Shown piece after piece: positions 31,564 to 42,289 of a DNA stretch of 64,000 nt. The stretch's first letter is position 1; each line of letters starts with the position of its first letter. Source of the stretch: Antitrichia curtipendula (taxonomy: Eukaryota > Streptophyta > Bryopsida > Hypnales > Leucodontaceae); contig OX579633.1 of NCBI GenBank assembly GCA_951230915.1, positions 52,218,029 through 52,282,028 of the forward strand, read 5' to 3'. A model generated the notes under the pieces. It saw only the letters and a program-made list of their open reading frames with translations. It ran no database searches and was not told the DNA's origin. The position numbers and the translations under genes were made by a program.

Positions 31564-34335
31564 CCAATTGGAGGCCTATCACTTTGCTAAACGTTTCTTA
31601 CAAAATATTAGCCAAGGCCCTCCAGACTAGACTACAAATTCTCCTAAAAGAAGTTATAAGCCCAGAACAGACGGCCTTCTTACCTTCAAGACATATCCTT
31701 AGCAATATTTTATTGTAATATGAAACTGGTGAATGGGCCAAAGAATCAAATCAAGATTTGATATTCCTCAAATTAGACTTCACTAAAGCATTTTGATGTG
31801 GTCTCTTGGGACTTTTTACTCCAAGTTATGGACAAGTTAGGTATCCCTGACTCATTCTCCCAATTAGTATTGATGTTGCTAAAAGATGCATCTGCCACAG
31901 TACTACTTAATGGACATGCTACAACTCCCTTTCCCATCCAGCGGGGAGTTAGGCAAGGTTGTCCGTTGGCTCCTTACCTTTTTCTTATCATCGGCGAAGC
32001 TTTGCACATGGCAATCTCAGAGGAGCAACACCTAGGGAATATTCAAGGCATTCGATTACCTAATAGCGAACTCCAGCAATTGATCTCTCAGTTTGCTGAT
32101 GACACAGGGCTTTCAATACTTGGCAAAGAAGTAACTTTAAAAAATTCTATTTCTCTCATGGATAGGTTCGGCTCAGCCTCGGGCCTTATAACTAATTGGA
32201 CAAAAAGCGTCGACTATTGGTTCTCAAGACGGCCTACTCCAACATGGTTAAGTAATTTCAACTTGACTTGGGCGCCTCCAGGGTCCCTTTCCAAGCTGTT
32301 GGGTGCCCCCTTTGGCATCACACTTGATACCCAAGCTATAGACGGGTTTCTTGAACAAAAGATTGCCAAAAAACTCACCTACTGGACCACCCAAAGACTA
32401 TCCTTAGCTGGAAGAGTAACGGTAGTCAATGCCATTCTTCTTTCGACTCTATACTACTTCATCGCCATATGGAGTGGTTCTCTCCAAGCCATCCGGTCAA
32501 TACGTGGTAGACTACGCAATTACCTCTGGAGTGGCACCGAACACAATTCACGTACAAGGGTCTGCTAGGATGATTGTTGTCTCCCTAAGCACCTTGGTGG
32601 TTTGAATCTATTGGGTCCGGAGATCTCTTTGGCCGCACTTTTGGCTAAATGGATCCTATTTGCTATTGAACCTGGCATTTCAAACCTCAAGGTTCTCCTT
32701 AGGTTTAGAATTAACAAAATGAAACCCAACCCTTCTCAAGGCCATTGGTTTCCTTCACAGTCCTGGCTTATGGTACAAGGCCATTCCGTTTTACGAGGCT
32801 CCAAGATTTGGAATAGAGTTACTTCTGCATGGAAACGGTTTAGTAACTTCATCGAATATCTACCCCCTACAAATGCGGATGAGGTTCTATCCACCAGTAT
32901 ATGGTGGTCCACAATCTACTTCGGCTCTAACTTCCATTTTGACCTGGACAGAGCAAGGGAGCTTGCTAGACTTGGCCTCAGATACATAGCGGACATTTGG
33001 GATACCAATACCAAAGATTTTAGAATGTGGACCGATTTATCTTCTCGTTTCCATCTTTTGGATACTGAATAGATCCAATGGTTCTACATTATCTCATCTA
33101 TTCCCCCAGCATGGAGATCCATGCTTACACACCATTTTCTCCAAGCCTAGCCCGGGGAGTGGCTTGGCTTATTCGACCAACTAAATGGAGCTTTTCCCTT
33201 GATTGTGTGGCAACACCAAGATCCGCCTGATGACCTCCTTACCCTAGGTCCCCAACAATAATTAATTGCTGGAGGTGCCCATAGAGCAACAATCGGCCCG
33301 ACTTCCAGTCAGCTTGCTACCTTGCCCATCTCCAGGACCCCTGAGACCCACACAAGATATATACGTAGAGTAAGGGTCCTTGAAATCCAAAAAAGCCGCA
33401 ATCATCCCCCTGAATTATTCTATGTCGGAATTACTCGTACACTGATATTCGATCTAGGGCGTTGGTCGTGGAACAATGGGAGGTAGCTACTTTCGTATAC
33501 CACATCATGTGGCCGGCTCCTTCTCACTCAACATCGTCAGCCCAAACGCTCAATTTCATCCAAGTGGCCACATATATTAGTCCCCACCTTCGAGCCCAAC
33601 TGGCGAGATTTATAGCTCAAGGAGTGCTCTCAGAAGGAAGCTGCTTTTATGTGGTCTGTCTGGCACAATGCAGTTGCAGTTCACTCTTGGAGGGCCCAAA
33701 CTAACCCGGGCCTAAACATCTCCTGCAACTGTTGTTTGACCGGGGCGGATGAAACGCCCATCCATAGATTTTATCATTGTCCTAAAGCCCGAGAAGTTTG
33801 GGACTATGCCCAATCTATTATGCATCACTTGCAGGATGACCAACCTGTGATGGGCCCTCACGTGAGATTCGAACCGACTCTCTGCATCTTTGGCTCTTCA
33901 TTGCCCCATCGGTTTCATGACCTTAGAATCATTTGGTCCCTCTTGCGAGGCTCCTTGCTTTGGTTAATTCGGATTGCTAGGAATCAGAAGGTGTTTGCGC
34001 ATACGCTCTGGCCGCGTGGCCTCCTCCAACAAGCTCTCTGGGACTCTCTCCTTGACTCTGATAGAGCAGTGTGTCTTAAAGCCCAAAGGTCGTCTAAGCT
34101 CAATCCTCACCAAGCGCCTTCCATTCGACTCAATTTTGATAACATTTGGCTCCGCTCCAAGTTGTTAGCCTCGAGAGAAGGTAACATTATTAGGTGGCAA
34201 GGGTGTGGTCCTCCTAGTTGTAATTTTTTTAGGGTTTCCACTCCCTCTCTTTTCTTTTGCTTTTTCCTTTGCTCTTCTTCTCTTCATTTGTCCAGCCTCC
34301 TGGCTTGGCTGGCTTGTAATGTGTTTTTTTTTTAA
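31564..34335 (+). pseudogene. Degenerate LINE reverse transcriptase
   Basis: The frame is the C-terminal part of an L1-like reverse transcriptase ORF2. RT motifs run from 31564: NWRPITLLNVSYKILAK, then LDFTKAF, RGVRQGCPLAP (about 31942) and the catalytic FADD at 32092-32103. A zf-RVT-like region at 33649-34335 contains the H.FYHCPKAREVW pattern. An in-frame TAA (31716-31718), a one-base frameshift near 31793, TAG codons at 32566 and 33070 and further frame changes at 33.1-33.6 kb break it. The endonuclease half is absent through 5' truncation. It cannot make a working enzyme. Confidence 0.9.
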
Positions 34336-34384
34336 TGCAGTGGGTTTCCCATTTTTTCAAAAAAAAAAAAAAAAAAAAAAAAAA
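31564..34384 (+). mobile_element. 5'-truncated LINE retrotransposon with poly(A) and 17-bp target duplication
   Basis: The insert begins in the middle of a reverse transcriptase domain and ends in an A-tract (about 34360-34384). AAAAGGTATGAGGAGTT occurs on both sides (31547-31563 and 34381-34397; the leading A's are shared with the tail). Encoded pieces include NWRPITLLN, LDFTKAF, GVRQGCPLAPYLF, FADD and a C-terminal zinc-knuckle-like region. Target-primed reverse transcription explains the 5' truncation, tail and duplication. The host is the family-1 TTAA element. Confidence 0.92.
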
Positions 34385-34991
34385 GGTATGAGGAGTTTTA
34401 GTTTGCGGGCAGTTATGGATTCTCTCATCTAAAACACACTTGAAGTCCTTTATCTTATTCAATTTTCAAATTTTTTTGAAAAAAATAAAATAATAGGATG
34501 TAGATTGTTTATTACAACATTTATACCATTGGAATTGGCATTTTTCAATTCCAGAACTAAATTCTTAACAATTTAGTATTTTGAATCATTCTCTATTTCT
34601 TTCTACTTACTATTTTTTCCTATATGTTGTACAATTCCAAATGATGTAAAAAAATTTAAGCGTGTAGCCAACTTGTCTAGGAAAAAGAATCCAAAAAAGT
34701 ACCACCATTTTGGGCATTTTTTCACAGAAAAGTGAGCTTGTGAAGTGCAACTATCCATTTTTTCGTAGGGCCAAAAATTAGGTGTTTTGTCACTTCAAAT
34801 GCTAATATCTTGTAATCTACAAAGTGGAATTTTTAAAAAAAAAAATCACATCTTCTCAAACTAGCATACTAAAAGATCCTACAATTTCATGTGTCCAAAA
34901 ATGTTTTTTTCTAAAATTTGGTGCTTGTACTAGAAATGTTAGTTTTGGAGCATTTTTGATGGAAATTTACTCATGATCCTTTAGAGGTTAA

Positions 34992-35401
34992 GTATCTAAG
35001 AAACTCATCTTGTGGCTTGACATTCACAATGTTGCTAGGAGTATAGTTAATCTTCTTCTTTCTACAAGAGGGAGCTAAGCCAAATGCACTGAACAACATA
35101 GTTCTTACAACATTGTTATAGAATACATTATAATGATAGATAAACTCTTAAACTACAACAGACCTAATCCAAGGGGGTGGACTTTCAAAGAATCTTCAAG
35201 AGAACTATTCATGTACACAACTATATGTAAAATTTCTTAGAATCATTCTCTTTACCTTCACAAGATGCATCTATCAATCTAATTCTTGAATTTTGAATCA
35301 CAATGTGAACCTTTTAGTTTTTGCTTTGTAAATTTTGATTAAAAAAAGTTAAATAGTGATTGTGAGGTTGCAAGCCCATGGCCTTCAAGAAACTGATATT
35401 T
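34992..35401. other. Short spacer, no recognised feature
   Basis: AT-rich sequence between two TTAA elements. No frame or repeat stands out. Confidence 0.5.
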
Positions 35402-35478
35402 GGGCATAACTTTTGTTACCAAGCTTTGTGGGAATATAGTTTTTTTTCAATTGGTGCTTGGTAACAAAAGTTATGCCC
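35402..35478. repeat. Perfect 23-bp inverted repeat at the broken end of a TTAA element
   Basis: GGGCATAACTTTTGTTACC... at 35402-35424 is the exact reverse complement of 35456-35478. The right arm is native family-2 sequence (compare 29687-30609). The left arm replaces the expected family-2 left end, so it looks like a templated inverted duplication at a truncation point. Confidence 0.8.
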
Positions 35479-36053
35479 AAATAAGCTCAAAATTGAATTT
35501 TTTGCAAAAATTGAATTTGCAAAAAATTGAATTTTTTTTTTATAATTTTTTTTCTCATAGATTATATTTTTTTCTATTTGGTTAGCTTTGATTCATTTCA
35601 TTTGGATTTGTTATGAGAAAGTTATGGACAATCTTGTTTTGGGGGCAATTAGAGCATCTTCTTGAAAAAAGTAACTTGTAGGATTCATTTCTAAATGCAG
35701 TTTTTAAAAATTTTCATAAACAAAATATCCACATCGTTTAGTTTGCTTTCTAGAACAATCTCACCATTGGGATTAGTGCATTTTAATTCCATCTAAAAGA
35801 TATTAATATATTAGATTTTCATTCTATCTCATACCTACTTCTACTTAACAATTTTTTGAAGAATAAAATTAAGTTTTTTTTTATTTCTTTCTTTTTCCTA
35901 GATTCTCAAGTCAATTCTCTAATTTAAAGATTTTTTTCTATTTGGTTAGCTTTGATTCATTTCATTTGTAGTGCAAAAAATTTAAGTTAAAAATGTTCAA
36001 AGTCAAAAAATCTAGTCCTGCAATGTACTGAAAAATTATTTTTTTCACTTTAA

Positions 36054-36881
36054 ACCATGGCGCCCCAAGGGCCAAAATATGGCCTCTCCATTGTTTAAAG
36101 ATGTCCTTGTTTGACTCTTATAATCTTTTCAATGGTACGGTCAAAGGATGCATCACTTTCCCAATATCTCCGGACATATCTCTATTATCAAGCGGTGTTG
36201 TCAATTAGTGTGGATCTTTTCTTAGATGATCATTTAACCCCTAAAACCCCGAGGGTGTTTTCTGCCCAAAACCACTCAAAACTACCACTTTTGTTGTATT
36301 CACTTAAGGAAACCAATTTTTTTGTTTTTTTGGGAATTCAACCGTAGGATCATATACTTAACTTGTCTGAGATCATGTAGTAAAAATTTCATCAAATTTG
36401 ACCGTACAAATTGGAAGATATTAGCATTCAAAGTTGAACAAAAAGTTTCTTTTCAAGAAGATGCTTAAATTGCCCGAAAACCTAAGATTGTCCATAACTT
36501 TCTCATCCCTAGTCCAAATAGAATGAATCAAATCTCGACGTATAGATAAAAACATAATATTTTAGGAAAAAATTCAAAAAAAATAATTTTGACTTTTTGT
36601 AATTTTTTTTGGGTTGCCTCCCAATCTCCATTTCTTGCTCATTGTGCCATAACTTTTTCATCCGGCATCCAATTGAAACAAAAATTATATATCCACAAAG
36701 CTCTTGCAAAGCTACACAACCAACCTCAAAAAATCTCAAAAGAATTCACTTCAAATTGAGACAATAGGAACCTACCCAGACCCAAATTGTCCCCAGAGGG
36801 GACAAGCGGGGTTTTAGGGGTTAATTGGAATGAATATAGAAGGGTTTGGATTTCTGTGAACATAGGCTGGGCAATCAGGGG
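36054..36881. mobile_element. TTAA-bounded insertion nested in a family-2 element
   Basis: The insertion is bordered by TTAA at 36050-36053 and 36882-36885, at a site that is a single TTTAAA in uninterrupted family-2 copies. About 240 bp is its own sequence (starting ACCATGGCGCCCCAAGGG, ending GGCTGGGCAATCAGGGG); the rest is a third-level insertion at 36238-36820. I do not see a clear terminal inverted repeat for this middle layer. Confidence 0.65.
36238..36820 (-). mobile_element. TTAA element, family 2 short form (583 bp), third nesting level
   Basis: It starts CCCCTAAAACCCCGAGGGTG and ends GACAAGCGGGGTTTTAGGGG with TTAA at 36234-36237 and 36821-36824. It is nearly the same as 41478-42058 (581 bp) and represents an internally deleted, inverted form of the 920-bp family-2 elements. 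Confidence 0.85.
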
Positions 36882-37079
36882 TTAAACGTAGATATCTTGT
36901 AATCTATACGGTCAAATTTTACAAAATCTTTTTCTCGCATCCTCATATTAGTTAGGTGTAATATCCTACTGATAGATGTGTAAAAATAATAATTTACAAT
37001 TTTTTTTACTTTTTGCTATAGAAATGACAGTTTTCAATGTTTTGTGGCAAAAAAAAGACCTTGGTCCTTTAGAGGTTAA

Positions 37080-38799
37080 TACAGATTCTGAAATCCAAGT
37101 TTGGATAGCCTTCCTGAAAACCTCGAATGTCATTTGTTTAATTAATGTTTAATAATGTTTGTTTTAATATATCTCAACAACATTGTTTAATGACATTTCA
37201 ACAGATAACAACTGCATGACTCTTACAACATTCCAAACCATATTTTGAATGTTGTTTGAAGCAACTCTCCACACATCTATTGTAATGTATTTCCATCACA
37301 GTCCGGGGAGATTTTTAGCTTAACTGGCTAAAAGCCTACATTTTCTCGGACCAAATGGTTGTTTGAAGCATTCTTGGCTAGGCCTTTAAAAAATAAAGAA
37401 TATTCTTTGATTTTTCTCTTAAATGATCAGATTTTTTCCGAAGATTTTGAAATCAATTAGGTTATTCTTGATTTCAACCGGCTAACTTGTAACTAAATGC
37501 CGGTACTCTTTGTACATTGATTCCCATACACATATCAATAAAGTTCATTTGCTTCATTGAAGGTCACTGCACATCAAGACTTGTCAAGACCATCAATCAA
37601 TCCAGAAAGCTTGCTCTTGTCGCACATTTGCCATTCAAAGGGCTATTAAAAATATTTATTGTTTTCAAAAGTAATTGTCAAGAAATGCCATTTGGGAGGG
37701 GAGAGGCATTGGTCAAATTTGAAAATAAGAACATTTATTTTTAAAATTTCAACTCCAGAAAAGTTTAGTAGATCATCATGGAAAAGTGTGGAAAATTTTT
37801 AGACCATTTGGCCTTATAGATCATAAGACTACAACATTTGAAGTAAAGGAAAGTTTTGTTCCAATCCAACCAAATGAAATCAACAGACTTTCACCCCTCT
37901 TAGAGAGATATTTTTGCTCTACTCACAATTGATTTTCTACACCATCGATTGCTACATTTTGTTAGGTACACATGTACAAAATTTAGAAGCAAATATTAAG
38001 GGGCTTACCTTAAATAAACCACCCTACAATATGAGGAGGTCAAATAAACTGGCAATATATAAGCCATTTTATGATGACATGTTGTATACTAGAGGATTTT
38101 AAAAAAAAATCCAAATTGTGAAAACATAGAAGCAAACATTTATAACATGTGGATTTTTTCAAAAACTTTGACTACATTGATTGCAAGATTATAGAATTTA
38201 AAGCTAGGAGAAATTTTATTATTTTGGAAGTGTCCACAAGATGAACAAAGTTTGATTCCTCTTAGAGTAAAATTTTTGCAACGGACATATTTATTTGTTT
38301 AATTAACAATTATATATTATATCAAGTTGATTATTTACATGCCAAATTCCAACAATAGATAAGGTGTTTAGTAAAAGTTAATGAACGGCATGGGTTGTTT
38401 TGAATCATATTTTTTCTAAATTCTTGAAGACAAGATACATGTCATTCTTGTGTCAAAATTGATTTTATGCGAACCTACTTAAGATTTCATATATACTTTG
38501 AATAGAGATTTAGTTCTTAGAAATAGCTTCTAATTTTCATAATGAATCCATAAAAAATACATTTGAATAAGGGTACAATTACATGTAGTCATTACCCTTT
38601 CTGGTTGAAAAATAAACCTGACACACTTCATGCGTAATCAATTGTTTAATTGGTATTGAGAAAACACTTCATGAGTGATATCCCTCTATGTTGAAATTAA
38701 AAGATCAATTATCATCAAACAAGTACACACCAAGACAACAAATGTTGATGTGGCATGATTAGAGCAATGATATTCTACACTCCAAGAGAATTTTCATAT
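37080..38799. other. AT-rich spacer with old dispersed repeats
   Basis: No gene is recognised. The part around 38150-38300 (ACTTTGACTACATTGATTGCAAGATTAT...GATTCCTCTTAGAGTAAAATTTTTGCA) has diverged relatives near 42730-42900 and 54000-54130. Confidence 0.45.
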
Positions 38800-38803
38800 T
38801 TAA

Positions 38804-39176
38804 CCCTTAATGGATGCAAACTCCATGATCGAGGTAGTCACCAAAACTACTCTGATTATTGGACCAATATCGATAGGTGCATTCTTTGATTCTACAATGA
38901 AAAATGAAGTCATCCATTGACCATTTTTTAGCCTCAACGTCCTTCAAAAGTTAAAATCAAAACACTAGGTTGGTTACGATGGAAATCATCCTTTGGGGTA
39001 CAAAGTGAATCATATGCGTAAAAAAATCCAAAAGCATTCATTGGAGGTCAAACTATTGTACAAGAACTCCTCTTTTCACACAAAATTCCAAGGATGTACA
39101 TCTATATTCATGTTTTACATAAAATGATTTTTTTGTCATCCATTAGACACTTATTGTCCACAATGACGTTAGAGGG
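38804..39176 (+). mobile_element. TTAA-bounded element, family 5 (copy 2, 373 bp)
   Basis: It starts CCCTTAATGGATGCAAACTCC after TTAA (38800-38803) and ends ATGACGTTAGAGGG before TTAA (39177-39180). It shares GAGGTAGTCACCAAAACTA and TAGGTGCATTCTTTGATTCT with 23653-23750. Confidence 0.65.
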
Positions 39177-39454
39177 TTAATATAATGTTTCATCCAATAG
39201 GCTGCTATTGTGTGGAAATGCTAGTGTACAAAATGCAAATTCACTTTTGAACAAATTAAAATTCATGTTATAGAGATTTGCTTGTTTAGTAAGATACAAT
39301 TAAAACCAACATAAATCAACATAACCATATTCTTACGTATCTTGAGGAGTACGATGATGACTGCAAAGCAATTATTAGACAAGAATTTGCTTCTACTTGA
39401 TGTACAAACATTGTTTCTCCTCAAGTAGTCTCGATATTCCTAAATGGATATTAA

Positions 39455-39594
39455 TCCTCTGAGGATGTTGCAAACCTAAAAGGTCCAACGGATGACTTCA
39501 CTTTTAACTGTAAAAACAAAGAGTGCACCTATTGGTGCAATAATGAAAGTATTTTGGTGACTACCTAGGTCAAGGGGGCCGTGCCGTTCCCAAG
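39455..39594 (-). mobile_element. TTAA-bounded element, family 5 (copy 3, inverted)
   Basis: Bordered by TTAA at 39451-39454 and 39595-39598. The reverse complement reads CTTGGGAACGGCACGGCCCC...AGGTAGTCACCAAAATAC...ACCAATAGGTGCACTCTTTG, matching the other family-5 copies. Confidence 0.6.
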
Positions 39595-39705
39595 TTAACA
39601 TTACCTTGCTCCAACACTTCCATTTGGAATTGGATTCAAAATTGTTTAAATTTTAATTTAATTTTTTTGTATTTAAAAATAAATAAACAAACAAATAAAA
39701 ATAAA

Positions 39706-39745
<40 letters not shown>
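39706..39745. repeat. (TA)n microsatellite
   Basis: About 20 uninterrupted TA units. Confidence 0.95.
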
Positions 39746-39749
<4 letters not shown>

Positions 39750-39986
39750 AGAGAATTACAAATACAAGTTTAAAATGGATACAATTGTTGGAACGGGACA
39801 AAGGAATTTGGAGAGTTGTGTTTCAAGCTTTATTGGTTGTGTCCTTTGGACATAGACTATGCGCATCGACTATAGTTATGGAATCCAAGTTTCCCAAATC
39901 CTACCTACAACCACATTCACACTACATAACATGATTAGGGGTTGATATCAGTTTGACTAGTTAGATGTTCTTCCTCAACTAATTTA

Positions 39987-40312
39987 AGGTATCAGGTCCA
40001 GAAATTGCCCACCTAAGAGCTGAAACTGAATTTTGGGAAGGCAAAACTTCTTGAAATATTTTTCAGTAAATTTTCCATGAAAGAGAAATGGATTTGGCAT
40101 CTAACCTAAGTTGTTTCATTTTTTTTGGAACTTTTAGAAATTAGTTATGAATTTTTGAAGTTGAACTGACATAGGGCTCCAAAATCGTCCACACCTAAAA
40201 TGTACATTGTTTGTACATCAGTGAAGGCTATAAAAAAACAGCATGTATAAATCGTGTACATTTTACAGGTGGGTGGTTCTTAATGCCCGAACTATTCTCG
40301 AGCCTATTACCT
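39987..40312 (+). mobile_element. 326-bp TA-flanked MITE, copy 3
   Basis: It starts AGGTATCAGGTCC and ends CCTATTACCT, flanked by TA (39985-39986, 40313-40314). It has exactly the length of copy 1 (7815-8140) and is very similar to it (CCCACCTAAGAGCTGAAACTG, GCCCGAACTATTCTCGAGCC), so both are probably recent. Confidence 0.85.
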
Positions 40313-40408
40313 TAGAGCCTCTGGTTACAAATATGAATTCAAAATTTGAAAATTTGATAATGTGTGGCAAATAAATTTTAAAAATTCAGGGTTTTCCCTT
40401 GGAGACAG

Positions 40409-41030
40409 TTTTTTTTTTTTTTTTTTTTTGATAACCCCTTGGGGACAGTTCGAGTTCACCCCGGCCCCAAAAGACAGGTGTGCAAACCAAATTCAAACCA
40501 CTGACAGTGGACGGATTCCCCCCCCCCCCCCCCCCCCCGGAATAACTGAATATGAAGCTCAAATGGAAAAAAAACAAAAGAATGAGTAAGTGAGGATGTG
40601 CCGGCTCCACAGTCTAAGTTAACCCCACCAGCAACTGAATGCAGCCAAACAAGCAATCCAAATAAAAATCCAAATCAAATTTTAAAACTTGAAAAAAGGA
40701 CCCCCTACGGTAACTGGATTTTTTGTATTACTTTTTTTTTTTTTTTTCAATCTCAAAGGGGCAAAAATCATTTCAAAGATTCGACGGCTCCAGTTGGGAC
40801 GGACTCGGGAGGGCTGTAGGGAACCGACATTCTGTGAGATCGTCTACTACGACTACCCCACACTATTTGTAACTTACTGTAACCGAAAAACCTGTACCCT
40901 TGGACTCCCGTAATAAACGGAACTGGCAACGGGAATTCGGGAACCTTCCGGAAGCTTCCATCCGGGCCACTTCCACGGCGGGAATCCGGAGGCAGGTAGA
41001 CTAGGGCTCTCAAATGGATCCTTTTTTATT
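40409..41030. other. GC-richer block with T21 and C21 homopolymer tracts
   Basis: T21 (40409-40429) and C21 (40518-40538) tracts and another T-run (about 40732-40747) bracket sequence clearly richer in GC than the surroundings. Frames crossing it are poly-Phe/poly-Pro/poly-Gly artefacts. GACAGTTCGAGTTCACCCCGG resembles a tRNA-type B box only loosely. It is probably a retroelement or gene fragment; identity unknown. Confidence 0.5.
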
Positions 41031-41258
41031 TTTATTTTTTTTAAATTTTTTCTGGGTCCGACTGAGTGGTTTAAAAAAAAGGAAAATCGACGGACATTAG
41101 GTTATTTATAGTATGACTAACTTATTAGTTTGACTAATTTAGTCACGGGCTGACCAACGAGGGGTCCGTGGGGGTGAGTAACTTACTAGTAGTTGGACAA
41201 GTGCTCTCCCTGAAGTAGTAACTTACTGTAGTTGGCCAAAAACTGCATCGAAGTTAAC

Positions 41259-41477
41259 CCATAAACGCCACCAAGGACGTTTTCTGGGCCGATGAATGAC
41301 AAAGAATCTCTCCTTGTAGGACAGAAAGTGCAACTATTCATCCTCCCAATTTTGTGCGAAAAGGGAAGATCATCTACAGTAGTTTGTCTTCCAATGAGTG
41401 CTTTTGCATTATTTTAATCCAACAATCCACACGATGACAAAACAAATGATTTCCATGGCTATGAACTCGTCGTTTAA
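41259..41477 (+). mobile_element. Small TTAA element, family 4 (copy 3, right end lost)
   Basis: Starts CCCATAAACGCCACCAAGGAC after TTAA (41255-41258). Its right end is cut at CGTCGTTTAA, where the next TTAA element (41478-42058) begins; the usual final GGG-TTAA is missing. Confidence 0.75.
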
Positions 41478-42058
41478 CCCCTAAAGCCTCGAGGATGTTT
41501 TCTGCCCCAAACCACTCAAAACTACCACTTCTGCTGTATTCACTTATGGAAACAAATTTTTTTGTTTTTTCGGGAATTTAACTGTAGGATCTTGTACTTA
41601 ATTTGTCTGAGATCATGTAGTAAAAATTTCATCAAATTTCACCGTACGGATTGGAAGATATTAGCATTCGAAGTTGAACAAAAAGTTTTTTTCTCAAGAA
41701 GACGCTTAAATTGCCCGAAAAACTAAGATTGTCCATAACTTTCTCATCTCTAGTCCAAATAGAATGAATCAAAGCTTCACGTATAGATAAAAACATAATC
41801 TTTTAGGAAAAAAATTCAAAAAAATATATTTTGACATTTTGTAATTTTTTTTGGGCTGCCCGCCAATCTCCATTTCTTGCTCATTGAGCCATAATTTTTT
41901 CATCCGGCATCCAATTGAAACAAAATTTATATATCCACAAAGCTCTTGCAAAGCTACACAACCTCAAAAAATCTCAAAAAATTTCACTTCAAATTGAGAC
42001 AATAGAAACCTATCCAGACCCAAATTGTCCCCTGAGGGGACAAGCGGGTTTTTAGGGG
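41478..42058 (-). mobile_element. TTAA element, family 2 short form (581 bp)
   Basis: Starts CCCCTAAAGCCTCGAGGATG and ends GACAAGCGGGTTTTTAGGGG. It shares TTAA 41474-41477 with the family-4 element on the left and TTAA 42059-42062 with another on the right. It is very similar to 36238-36820. Confidence 0.85.
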
Positions 42059-42062
42059 TTAA

Positions 42063-42285
42063 CCCATAAACGGCGGCAAGGACGTTTTCTGGCCGATGAA
42101 TGACAAAGAATCTCTCCCTGTAGGACAGAAAAGTGCAACTATTCATCCTCCCAATTTTGTGCAAAAAGAGAAGATCATCTACAGTAGTTTGTTTTCCAAT
42201 GAGTGCTTTTGCATTATTTTAATCCAACAATTCACACGGTGGCAAAAGAGATGATCTCCACGGCTATGAGCCCGTTGTTTAAGGG
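42063..42285 (+). mobile_element. Small TTAA element, family 4 (copy 4)
   Basis: It starts CCCATAAACGGCGGCAAGGAC and ends CCCGTTGTTTAAGGG, followed by TTAT, a one-base variant of TTAA. 223 bp, the same length as 19202-19424. Confidence 0.8.
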
Positions 42286-42289
42286 TTAT

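Larger units (their letters stand above)
31247..34987 (+). mobile_element. TTAA element, family 1 (copy 3), split by a LINE
   Basis: It starts CCCCTAAACGACTGGC after TTAA (31243-31246) and ends GATCCTTTAGAGG before TTAA (34988-34991). Removing the LINE and one target copy leaves about 907 bp, matching the other family-1 copies. The family sequence is continuous across the insertion (GTCAAAAGGTATGAGGAGTT|TTAGTTTGCGGG). Confidence 0.85.
35425..37075 (+). mobile_element. TTAA element, family 2, left-truncated and host to nested insertions
   Basis: Family-2 sequence runs from AAGCTTTGTGGGAATATAG to CACTTTAA at 36053 and resumes after 36885 with ACGTAGATATCTTGTAATCTA. It ends GACCTTGGTCCTTTAGAGG before TTAA (37076-37079). 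The left TTAA end is missing. The gap holds the insertion 36054-36881. Confidence 0.8.

Noticed and set aside
32092..32103. Possible functional reverse transcriptase
   Set aside because: The FADD box is intact, but stops and frameshifts on both sides and loss of the endonuclease part make the element defective.
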